Positions 7,322 through 14,388 of a stretch of DNA of 64,000 nucleotides are shown piece by piece. Positions within the stretch are counted from its first letter, which is position 1; each line of letters begins with the position of its first letter. Source of the DNA: Timaviella obliquedivisa GSE-PSE-MK23-08B (GTDB lineage: Bacteria; Cyanobacteriota; Cyanobacteriia; Elainellales; Elainellaceae); the NCBI GenBank assembly GCA_019358855.1, contig JAHHII010000006.1, positions 62,001-126,000 of the forward strand, given 5' to 3'. The notes beneath the pieces were generated by a model. It worked only from the letters and a program-made list of their open reading frames with translations. It did not search any database and was not told where the DNA came from. Position numbers and translations under genes: made by a program.

Positions 7322-9465
7322 AAAGGGTAATTTTTGGAGAAGGCAAAGTGGTCGAGCAGTTCGCGGTGAATGAAGCGATAGCGACCGCCGATGCGCTGGA
7401 GCAGGCGACGTTCAACGCAGTAGTTGAGGAAACGGGCATAGTTCCAAGGAATTTTGCGATCGTGGGTAAGCGTAAAGCGAAGGCTGAGGTGTTGGATACA
7501 GGCTAAGCCACCGCCAAACAAGCCAAAAATCAATGCACCTGCTATTCCTGGAATGATTGCCTGTAGCAATGATTTCTGAACAACTTCAGCAGTGACAAGT
7601 AAAGACTGTCTTGCCATGCCTGCTTTTAAAGCTTCTACAGGTAAAGTTATGGTTCCAGCCATCCACATCACAGCCAAGGGATAACTGAAGGTCGTGACCC
7701 AGGCGACATTATATAAAGATTTCCAAATACCTTGATTGGGGCGCGATCGCGTTTTCAAATCCTGTTTCATCCCGTTAAGTAGCCCACTAATCAGCCCAAC
7801 TGTCAGCCCAAAAATTAACCCATAGATTAACCCAACTATTAAAACTATCAGAGACAAAATTAACCCAAAAATTAACCCAAAAATTAGCCATCCTCGCAAA
7901 CTCCTTAGGATTTCTCGGCGCACTTTTTGAGACATCGAAATACGAAAGTTTTCAACAGGCTTAATATCATCTAGCCTACCAATCAGCCCAACTGTCAGCC
8001 CAAAAATTAGCCCAACTGTCAGCGAACCGAGCAGTCCACCAATCAGCCCACCAATCAGCAAACCGAGCAGTCCAACGGTCAGCCCACCAATCAGCAAACC
8101 TGTTAGCCCAAAAATCAGCCCAACACTCACCCGATACCCCCACCTCGATCGACCCTCATCCAACCAACTCGGCTGCATCTTTTCAATCAACAATTCCACC
8201 TGATTCCGCTCTTGCAACTGCCCCGCCAACCATCCCAACGATCGCCGCACATCACGCCAATCTGGTTCCCGCGCCAAAGTTTTGTATGCCCAATCTCGAT
8301 TAGTAAATTCCTTACGAAGGCGATCGCTCTCCCGCACTTCTGGGCTTAATTGGCGATCGATATACCGCTCAAACAAATCCGCCTTCCCCTGCAACGGCTT
8401 CTGCGAGTCATACACCCGCGCCGCTAACCCAATAAACAACGGCACCCGCAATAATCCTGGCTCTTCCTCATCCTCAGAATTATCCTCATCTTCCTGACTG
8501 ACCGCAGGTAACACAGGCTTCAGCAACCTCGCCATCTCCGGCACCGCCTGAATCTGTTGCCACAGTTCTAACTTGCCTACCTGCCCCAAATACTCCTGAA
8601 TCTGCCCATCCGACAACGGCTGCAAACACACCGCACCCCGCAAATTACTCAGCTTCACCCCCGCTTGCATAAACTCCCGCACCCGACAACACACCACCAA
8701 CTGTGGATAAGTCCGCGCAAACTCATTAATCTTTTCAGTACAAAGCTTCTGCCGCACCAGCCCCAACTCATCCAACCCATCCAGCAACGGCAGCAACACC
8801 TGCTTCTCTAGCCACGGCTCATAGATTTTGCGTTTGCGATCGCCCCCAAAATTCTCATACAACTGCGCCAATAACCAAGCCTCAATGCTCTGACTGTCAT
8901 CCCGCCAAGTCGATAGCTCAAAAATAATCGGAATCACCGTCTTAGGCTGGGCGATTGCCTCTCCCACCAACTGTTCTGCCAACTTCAACAGCGTCGTCGT
9001 TTTCCCCGCCCCCGGCGTTCCCAAAATCAACAGCTTGCCCCGAATATCTTCCCTGGCATAGGTCGCCAAAATCGGCTGACGAGAATCGATCGCCTCTTCG
9101 TGTACCCCGTCAATGGTCAGGATTTTCTGTGCTTCCAATGCGGTGGATTGCGATCGCAGCTTTGCCACCAGTTCAGGTTCCTCCGCCAAATCCACATCTA
9201 GCAGCACATCCCCAAATAGCATTTGCTTCAAGCGGCTCTTAATCTCCGGTTGCTGTTGCTGCAAAATCCGCCCCGCCCGCTCCCAGTCAATTCCCGGTTG
9301 TTCCCGCGACTGACCAAATAGTGAAATGAACGATCGCTGAATCGTCAACTGAGCATGAGGCGAATTATTGAGAGCATTAACATCTCCCCCCGCCTGAGAC
9401 TGCTGGAGATTGCTGTCCTTTAGTTCAGTACTTTCAATTCCCTGTCCTTGCAATGGATCAGTCAT
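7318..9465 (-). CDS. NACHT NTPase with Gly/Leu/Ile-rich membrane domain
   Basis: 715 residues. Walker A GTPGAGKTT (149-157) and Walker B LLPLLDGLDELG (224-235) define a NACHT-clade STAND ATPase. The N terminus has a short Gln/Gly block (SQAGGDVNALNNS) resembling the repeat-like N terminus of the small upstream gene. The C-terminal third is membrane-embedded. Two blocks built of GLI/GLT/GLL units (about 443-495 and 524-562) are separated by a charged loop, two more hydrophobic segments follow (about 590-660), and the protein ends in a soluble tail with RYRFIHRELLDHFA. Bacterial NACHT proteins are known anti-phage sensors; the membrane part could be the effector. It lies 28 bases after the small upstream gene and overlaps higA. 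Confidence 0.9.
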   Translation of the reverse strand: MTDPLQGQGIESTELKDSNLQQSQAGGDVNALNNSPHAQLTIQRSFISLFGQSREQPGIDWERAGRILQQQQPEIKSRLKQMLFGDVLLDVDLAEEPELVAKLRSQSTALEAQKILTIDGVHEEAIDSRQPILATYAREDIRGKLLILGTPGAGKTTTLLKLAEQLVGEAIAQPKTVIPIIFELSTWRDDSQSIEAWLLAQLYENFGGDRKRKIYEPWLEKQVLLPLLDGLDELGLVRQKLCTEKINEFARTYPQLVVCCRVREFMQAGVKLSNLRGAVCLQPLSDGQIQEYLGQVGKLELWQQIQAVPEMARLLKPVLPAVSQEDEDNSEDEEEPGLLRVPLFIGLAARVYDSQKPLQGKADLFERYIDRQLSPEVRESDRLRKEFTNRDWAYKTLAREPDWRDVRRSLGWLAGQLQERNQVELLIEKMQPSWLDEGRSRWGYRVSVGLIFGLTGLLIGGLTVGLLGLLIGGLIGGLLGSLTVGLIFGLTVGLIGRLDDIKPVENFRISMSQKVRREILRSLRGWLIFGLIFGLILSLIVLIVGLIYGLIFGLTVGLISGLLNGMKQDLKTRSRPNQGIWKSLYNVAWVTTFSYPLAVMWMAGTITLPVEALKAGMARQSLLVTAEVVQKSLLQAIIPGIAGALIFGLFGGGLACIQHLSLRFTLTHDRKIPWNYARFLNYCVERRLLQRIGGRYRFIHRELLDHFAFSKNYPL

Positions 9466-9493
9466 TGGCAGTCCTAATCAACACCTCTACTTA

Positions 9494-9943
9494 TCACAGA
9501 CTCAATAAAGTCGCTGCCGCACCTAGCCAAGGCGAAACTGCCTTAAACACCTCTGCCCCCGTTTGCCACAAACTCTTCCCTGCCTCAGTCGTCTCCTTCA
9601 GCGTCTTCATTGTCTCGCCTACTTGCTTCAGGTTCCTGCCCACCAGTTCTTTATCTGGTTTCTCCTTGCCCACTTCCCGCTTTGCCGACTTCAAATAATC
9701 CAGCATCTCTTCTTTTTGGTCTGCCGAGATATCTGTGGTGGCGATCGCCCCTCTCAACTGCTCCAGCAATGCCAGCACATCCTCTCCAGTCAGCCCTTGC
9801 TGCTGGGTCGCCATCTGTCCTGACTGGCTCTGGGTCAAATCGCGTCCAGCTTGACCTGCCTGCAACTGCCCTCCATTAACCGTGACATTGCTAATTGTTT
9901 GGGATTGAGCAGGTTGTTTTTTGCCAAAAAGCTTATCTAGCAT
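9494..9943 (-). CDS. Small Gly/Gln-rich plus helical protein, first gene of the NACHT operon
   Basis: 149 residues. The ATG at 9943 has a strong Shine-Dalgarno (GGAGGA, 7 bases upstream). The N terminus (about 16-45: SNVTVNGGQLQAGQAGRDL, then QSQSGQ) is a low-complexity beta-like stretch seen at the N terminus of many cyanobacterial NACHT and other STAND-linked proteins. The middle (about 50-125) is charged and likely helical or coiled coil. The end (about 130-149) is hydrophobic. The NACHT protein encoded next carries a similar Gln/Gly motif, so the two may interact. I do not recognise an enzyme. Function unknown; an adaptor or regulator of the NACHT protein is inference. Confidence 0.75.
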   Translation of the reverse strand: MLDKLFGKKQPAQSQTISNVTVNGGQLQAGQAGRDLTQSQSGQMATQQQGLTGEDVLALLEQLRGAIATTDISADQKEEMLDYLKSAKREVGKEKPDKELVGRNLKQVGETMKTLKETTEAGKSLWQTGAEVFKAVSPWLGAAATLLSL

Positions 9944-10116
9944 TACGCTTCCTCCAATTACTCGGAATGATGGTCATATTCTATGCCAGATCAATGGTTA
10001 GAGCGGCGCATCCAGCTTTTCCAGCCGTTCTAAAAATAAGTTTGACTAAAACGCCCTAGAGTCTGCTACTATTACCAACTGGCGGCTTATTTAAGTTGTC
10101 ACACAAAACACCACCT

Positions 10117-10201
10117 GGAGAGGTGGCCGAGTGGTTGAAGGCGCAGCACTGGAAATGCTGTTTAGGGCAACTTAACGAGGGTTCGAATCCCTCCCTCTCC
10201 G
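10117..10201 (+). tRNA. tRNA-Ser (GGA)
   Basis: Class II tRNA of 85 nt. The acceptor stem GGAGAGG pairs with CCTCTCC, followed by discriminator G. The anticodon stem CAGCA/TGCTG holds loop CTGGAAA, giving anticodon GGA. A long variable arm follows, then the T arm GAGGGTTCGAATCCCTC. CCA is not encoded. A T run follows directly (10202-10207), which may help termination. Confidence 0.96.
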
Positions 10202-10296
10202 TTTTTTGTTAACTGCTAGTCTCTCGCCTTTGCGATCGCCTCTAAGGAATGACTTGGAGAAATTTTGAGAATGGTGAAGTATGCGCACAATAAAAA

Positions 10297-10346
10297 CTTC
10301 AGGATGAGTGCAACTTAGAATTTTTCTAGGTGCATTCATCCTGAAG
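10297..10346. repeat. Long imperfect inverted repeat
   Basis: CTTCAGGATGAGTGCAAC pairs with the region ending GCATTCATCCTGAAG, giving a stem of about 20 bp with one bulge around a short AT-rich loop. No U run follows, so it is not a classic terminator. It sits in the 330-base gap after tRNA-Ser, in which I see no gene. Confidence 0.7.
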
Positions 10347-10533
10347 CGCTAATTAAGATTGCCAAATAGCTGTGTGCTGACGTTACAAAACTTGTAAGGT
10401 ACAAAGCTTTATTTCGTTCTAATGTTCTGGTCAGCAGTTGTTAGCCATACCGTTATTTCTAAAGCCAAACAAACTACTTATCCAAGGACAAGGTTTTCAA
10501 GTCTCTATTCTTAGCAACGAAACTTGTTAGCTG

Positions 10534-10818
10534 TTAGTGGTAATAGCGCTGTTCAACCCAAACTCGCACATCTGCTTCAGTAGTAAAAGTTTCAGTCTTT
10601 CCAGTAATAGGGTCATACACGTGCCAGTATTCGTGACCGGAAGGACTAAATTTTAATTTGATCTGAGGATCGTTACCGCCACTAAGTTTTGCCACTAGGG
10701 CTTGAAGAACACGGCTAACTATCGACTCTTTCTTTTGTTTCTTGTTGACGCTTTCTAGATCCCAGTATTCTTTGAAGCTAATGGGATACTGTTCAGTAAA
10801 CTTGGCGGTCGTTTTCAT
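10534..10818 (-). CDS. Conserved hypothetical protein
   Basis: 94 residues, basic N-terminal half. The C-terminal half (about 52-92) contains SPSGHEYWHVYDPITGKTET followed by an Asp/Arg/Trp helix ending in QRYYH, which looks like a small alpha/beta domain. I recognise the general style of cyanobacterial hypothetical proteins but no named family. A purine-rich stretch (AGGAGCAAG) lies upstream of the ATG at 10818. It stands alone between tRNA-Ser and the LysR gene. Function unknown. Confidence 0.6.
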   Translation of the reverse strand: MKTTAKFTEQYPISFKEYWDLESVNKKQKKESIVSRVLQALVAKLSGGNDPQIKLKFSPSGHEYWHVYDPITGKTETFTTEADVRVWVEQRYYH

Positions 10819-10998
10819 TTTCTTGCTCCTTTATCTCACCAAAAATTGAGTGGTTAGTTCTGTTCCGATCGCCCTACTTCTGGGTCATACTGCTCAATCT
10901 CAGCCGATGATCATGAACTCATCTCAAGTCGGTAAATGTCTATGTGTCTACTGTAGGCATTCCATCTCGGCAAATCAAAAGGTATCATGCATCCTAAG

Positions 10999-11015
10999 TA
11001 TGAATAGAATTCATA
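10999..11015. promoter_or_regulatory. Candidate LysR-type operator
   Basis: Perfect inverted repeat TATGAAT-AGA-ATTCATA about 90 bases before the LysR start. It fits the partially palindromic T-N11-A sites of LysR regulators, so it could be an autoregulatory site. Confidence 0.45.
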
Positions 11016-11072
11016 GACATCACTAGCCTTCGCAATTCGGTGATCTGCGATACTCTTGGAACATCTTGGGGG

Positions 11073-11090
11073 GTGTCATGCTCATGACAC
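11073..11090. promoter_or_regulatory. Perfect palindrome overlapping the lysR leader
   Basis: GTGTCATG-CT-CATGACAC is an 8-bp perfect inverted repeat ending directly before the Shine-Dalgarno (GGGGGAG) of the LysR gene. It could be a repressor site or an RNA hairpin that limits ribosome access. Confidence 0.5.
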
Positions 11091-11103
11091 GGGGGAGAAG
11101 GAA

Positions 11104-12075
11104 ATGAACTTAGAAGAAGTGAAATTATCCCAATTACGGGCGCTTGTGGCAGTTGCAGCGCACAGTAATTTTAGCGAGGCGGCATCCACCCTGTCGATTT
11201 CACAGTCTGCCGTGAGCCATGCGATCGCCACCCTCGAAGCCCAGCTTGGAGTCGTTCTGCTCTACCGAGGGCGGCAAGGAGCAAGCCTCACGCCTGTAGG
11301 AGAGCGCATTCTGAAGCACGCCCAAGACATGCTGCGATCGCTAACCTTACTAGGCAAAGAAGCCGATCTATCAAAAGGGCTGCAAGGTGGGCAAGTCCGA
11401 ATTGCGTCTTTTCGCAGCGTAGCAACTCATGTTTTGCCAGAAGTTATTTCTAAGTTTCGAGAGAACTATCCTGCGATCGCTGTCACTATTACCGAATACC
11501 GAGGAGATGAAGGGGTCGAGGAAGCCTTGCGAGATGGGCGATCGGATATTGCGTTTACCTGTCTGCCTCCCTCTCAAGAATTTGATTCTTGGGAACTCAT
11601 GCAAGATGAGTATATCGTGCTGCTGCCACCCAAAGCTAAAGCACCAGCCGGGCGAATGACATGGAAACAATTGAAAAGCTACCCGCTGATCATGCCGCCT
11701 AAAAATGACTATTGTTCCACGACCATTCACAGTTATTTTGCAGAGGCGGGGCACGTCTTAAAATCGACCTATGAAATCGTTGAAGATTCAACCATTATCA
11801 GCATGGTAATGAAAGGACTAGGAATTACAATCATGGCGAAGCTGGCAGCTGAACCCTTGCCATTAGGGGTACAAGTGCGTGAATTACCCACAACGCTGAC
11901 CCGTGTCATTCAAGTTGCCACTTTAGAATCGGCGCTCAATCCGCCGCCAGTGTACGCATTTTTAGACACGTTAAAACAACACTGGAGATTAACGAATAAT
12001 CTTTCCACAGCGGCTAAATCTTTGTCTCCGGGCGCAATCTCAACCCCGCTAGAAAGATCGATGCCGTCGGGTTGA
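11104..12075 (+). CDS. LysR-family transcriptional regulator
   Basis: 323 residues from the ATG at 11104, which has a strong Shine-Dalgarno (GGGGGAGAAGG). An upstream ATG at 11056 in the same frame would run through the palindrome and is unlikely. N-terminal winged helix (about 5-65): LSQLRALVAVAAHSNFSEAA then QSAVSHAIATLEAQLG. The effector-binding periplasmic-protein-like domain spans about 95-300. The usual end (DTLKQHW) is followed by about 28 extra residues that lie antisense to trpF. The target genes are not evident; divergent regulation of the small gene at 10534-10818 is possible. Confidence 0.93.
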   Translation: MNLEEVKLSQLRALVAVAAHSNFSEAASTLSISQSAVSHAIATLEAQLGVVLLYRGRQGASLTPVGERILKHAQDMLRSLTLLGKEADLSKGLQGGQVRIASFRSVATHVLPEVISKFRENYPAIAVTITEYRGDEGVEEALRDGRSDIAFTCLPPSQEFDSWELMQDEYIVLLPPKAKAPAGRMTWKQLKSYPLIMPPKNDYCSTTIHSYFAEAGHVLKSTYEIVEDSTIISMVMKGLGITIMAKLAAEPLPLGVQVRELPTTLTRVIQVATLESALNPPPVYAFLDTLKQHWRLTNNLSTAAKSLSPGAISTPLERSMPSG

Positions 12076-12611
12076 AGCTTTTGCAGCGCATCGATTACGT
12101 TATCTGGTGTAATGCCACCTGCCAGAATCCAAGGGCAACGAGGACGGAATTGCTTCAGGCTCTCCCAGTTGAGGGTTTTTCCCGTTCCACCCAACAGTCC
12201 AGGGTTAGTGACATTAGGATGGTAAGCATCAAGCAGCAGTGCATCGACGCAGTTTTCATAACTGCGGGTGTGTTCCAGCGTTTCGGCATTCCGCACCCGG
12301 AAAGCTTTGATGATTTCGATCGCAGGTAAAGCTGCCCGTAGCGCCTGACAAAACTGGGGAGATTCATTGCCGTGAAGTTGGGCGGCAGTCAACTGAGCGA
12401 TCGCCACCACTTGCTCGATTTCCGCCACTGATGCATCGACAAACACGCCCACTCGATCGACCGTTTGTAACGTGGTAAGTCCTCGAATTTGTTCAGGAGC
12501 AACATAGCGAGGAGATTGTTTGACACAGATAAAGCCAAGGGCACTTGCGCCAAATTGGGCGATCGCTTGAGCCTGATCTGTCTGAGTAATACCGCAAATT
12601 TTAACACGCAT
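11910..12611 (-). CDS. trpF: Phosphoribosylanthranilate isomerase
   Basis: Converts phosphoribosylanthranilate to CdRP in tryptophan synthesis; TIM barrel. It starts MRVKICGIT, with the catalytic Cys in KICG. VGVFVDAS and QLHGNE follow (catalytic Asp in the family position later, LLLDAYH). WILAGGITPDNV and GIDLSSGVE, the phosphate-binding loops, complete the barrel. The family normally ends soon after GVE-PG-KD. Here about 25 extra residues continue to 11910 and overlap the convergent LysR gene by 166 bases. It is a stand-alone trp gene, as is common in cyanobacteria. Confidence 0.95.
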   Translation of the reverse strand: MRVKICGITQTDQAQAIAQFGASALGFICVKQSPRYVAPEQIRGLTTLQTVDRVGVFVDASVAEIEQVVAIAQLTAAQLHGNESPQFCQALRAALPAIEIIKAFRVRNAETLEHTRSYENCVDALLLDAYHPNVTNPGLLGGTGKTLNWESLKQFRPRCPWILAGGITPDNVIDALQKLQPDGIDLSSGVEIAPGDKDLAAVERLFVNLQCCFNVSKNAYTGGGLSADSKVAT

Positions 12612-12811
12612 GTTTTAGGCTTTGGCGAAGATATAAACAGTTAAATCTCAAATAAATCTCAAAATTTTGGAGGATAGGTAAAACAAACTTTCAATCGTTG
12701 AACTGTAATCTTTAAACTGTTAACTATTTAAACAAAACTCTATTCCTCGTCACACTGTCTCCGATAATCCTTATTAATTGATGCTGATATCGACATTAGG
12801 AGTATAAAACT

Positions 12812-13078
12812 TTGACGTACCTAACTTTACTAGCAGCCGTGCCTCATACGCCAGAATGGTCTTATAAAGTAGCGCTGGTGATGATTTCTTGCAATTTATT
12901 TGCGATCGCTGTTGGCTACTACGCCATCAAAAATCGCGGTGTTGGCCCTCAGCTTCCGGTGGCAGTACCCGCCATGTTCACCGGATTTGGCATTCCCGAA
13001 CTATTAGCAACTGCCAGCTTTGGGCATGTGCTAGGGGCAGGGTTCATTCTAGGATTGGGGAATGCAGGCTTGCTGTAG
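12812..13078 (+). CDS. psaK: Photosystem I reaction centre subunit PsaK
   Basis: 88 residues. Small thylakoid membrane subunit with two transmembrane helices (about 18-37 and 60-82), peripheral in photosystem I and involved in antenna or IsiA/trimer contacts. It matches the family at VGYYAIKNRGVGP and ASFGHVLGAGFILGL. The start is a TTG with a good Shine-Dalgarno (TAGGAG, 8 bases upstream); no ATG lies in a plausible place. A strong terminator follows, so the gene is monocistronic. Confidence 0.95.
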   Translation: MTYLTLLAAVPHTPEWSYKVALVMISCNLFAIAVGYYAIKNRGVGPQLPVAVPAMFTGFGIPELLATASFGHVLGAGFILGLGNAGLL

Positions 13079-13107
13079 CGCTGAAATAGCGATCGCCTTT
13101 ACATCTC

Positions 13108-13146
13108 AAGGGTTTCGGATCAGTTGATCTGAAACCCTTATTTTTT
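13108..13146 (+). terminator. Rho-independent terminator of psaK
   Basis: Stem AAGGGTTTCGGATCA / TGATCTGAAACCCTT with one mismatch and a tiny loop, followed by ATTTTTT. Confidence 0.92.
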
Positions 13147-13169
13147 AACGCTTGGCAGTCTTGAATTGT

Positions 13170-13190
13170 TTATGGTAAAATTTACCATAA
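13170..13190. promoter_or_regulatory. Perfect palindromic operator before the cysteine hydrolase
   Basis: TTATGGTAAA-A-TTTACCATAA is a 10-bp perfect inverted repeat around one base. It ends 16 bases before the ATG at 13207, so a bound protein would block transcription or early elongation. Because the gene is nicotinamidase-like, an NAD-metabolism repressor such as NrtR is a candidate; I could not verify this. Confidence 0.6.
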
Positions 13191-13206
13191 CAATCCAGAA
13201 AACACC

Positions 13207-14238
13207 ATGCAAACCACAACTCACTTACCCACTCATTTTGATCCGGCAAAAGTTGGAGAAGTATGGCGAGTTCCTTATCAAGAACGGGCGATCGCTGCCC
13301 AAGAATGGGCAAAACAACACCGTATTCAGCCTGCAACAAGCGATTCTCAGCGGGTATGCTTATTGGCGATCGACGTACAAAATACCTTTTGCATTCCCGA
13401 ACATGAGCTATTTGTAGGCGGCAGATCGGGCAGGGGCGCAGTTGATGATAATGTTCGCCTCTGTGAGTTCATCTATAGAAATTTGGCGGAAATTACTGAA
13501 ATTGCATTAACGATGGATACGCATACCGCCACCCAAATCTTTCATCCAGTCTTCTGGGTCAACTCGGCAGGCGCACATCCTTCGCCCATGACCGTGATTA
13601 CGCTAGAAGACGTGGAAAATGGGACATGGAACGTTAATCCTGCGGCGGTTCCTAGCATCATTCTAGGCAAAGATTCAGACGGACATCTAAATGGATATCA
13701 AGATCTGCAAACTTATGGACTTCACTATGTTCGGCGGCTTCATCAAAACGGTAAATTTCCGTTAACGATTTGGCCTTACCACTCTATTCTAGGAGGTATA
13801 GGTCATGCGATCGTTTCGGCGGTAGAAGAAGCCTGTTTTTTTCATACCTTAGCGCGTGGCAGTCAGACACACTTTGAACTAAAAGGGAGCAATCCCCTAA
13901 CCGAAAATTATTCGGTGTTGCAGCCAGAAGTGATGAGTGATCAACAGGAACGGGCGATCGCCCACAAAAATACGGCTTTTCTACAAAAGCTCCTCAGCTT
14001 TGATCGCATTATTATCGCCGGACAAGCCAAAAGCCACTGTGTTGCTTGGACGATTGATGATCTGTTAAGCGAGATTCAGGCGACCGATCCAAGTCTGGCT
14101 CAAAAGGTTTATTTGTTAGAAGACTGTATGTCTCCTGTAGTCGTTCCGGGCATCGTCGATTTTACCGATCAGGCGATCGCCACATTTCAGCGGTTTGCCC
14201 ATGCTGGAATGCAGGTAATTCGATCGACAGATTGGTAA
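13207..14238 (+). CDS. Isochorismatase/nicotinamidase-family cysteine hydrolase
   Basis: 343 residues, longer than the roughly 200 of plain nicotinamidase. Catalytic Asp in LLAIDVQNTF (Asp56) and nucleophile Cys in GQAKSHCVAW (about 278). A metal-site-like Asp/His pair sits in TMDTHTATQ (about 98-106). An insertion (about 130-200) and a longer N terminus set it apart from PncA. The family cleaves amides such as nicotinamide or isochorismate. The exact substrate is unknown; the large cyanobacterial form is usually annotated only as cysteine hydrolase. It lies after the psaK terminator and directly behind a perfect palindrome, so it probably has its own regulated promoter. Confidence 0.88.
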   Translation: MQTTTHLPTHFDPAKVGEVWRVPYQERAIAAQEWAKQHRIQPATSDSQRVCLLAIDVQNTFCIPEHELFVGGRSGRGAVDDNVRLCEFIYRNLAEITEIALTMDTHTATQIFHPVFWVNSAGAHPSPMTVITLEDVENGTWNVNPAAVPSIILGKDSDGHLNGYQDLQTYGLHYVRRLHQNGKFPLTIWPYHSILGGIGHAIVSAVEEACFFHTLARGSQTHFELKGSNPLTENYSVLQPEVMSDQQERAIAHKNTAFLQKLLSFDRIIIAGQAKSHCVAWTIDDLLSEIQATDPSLAQKVYLLEDCMSPVVVPGIVDFTDQAIATFQRFAHAGMQVIRSTDW

Positions 14239-14388
14239 GCAACCCCTTTCCTACAATTGCTGTTGAAGGGCAAGGGAAGGGCAATTGACAGAGGGCGATT
14301 AACAGGGGATTAAATCGCGAACAACGATTGATTTACAATGCATCCTGGGCATCCTCCTAAACACCAGTCGTAAGCGCAAGAACTCCCA

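Noticed and set aside
10117-10201. tRNA-Ser as the attachment site of a genomic island carrying the NACHT block
   Set aside because: No second copy of the tRNA 3' end and no integrase seen; the NACHT block lies on the 5' side of the tRNA.
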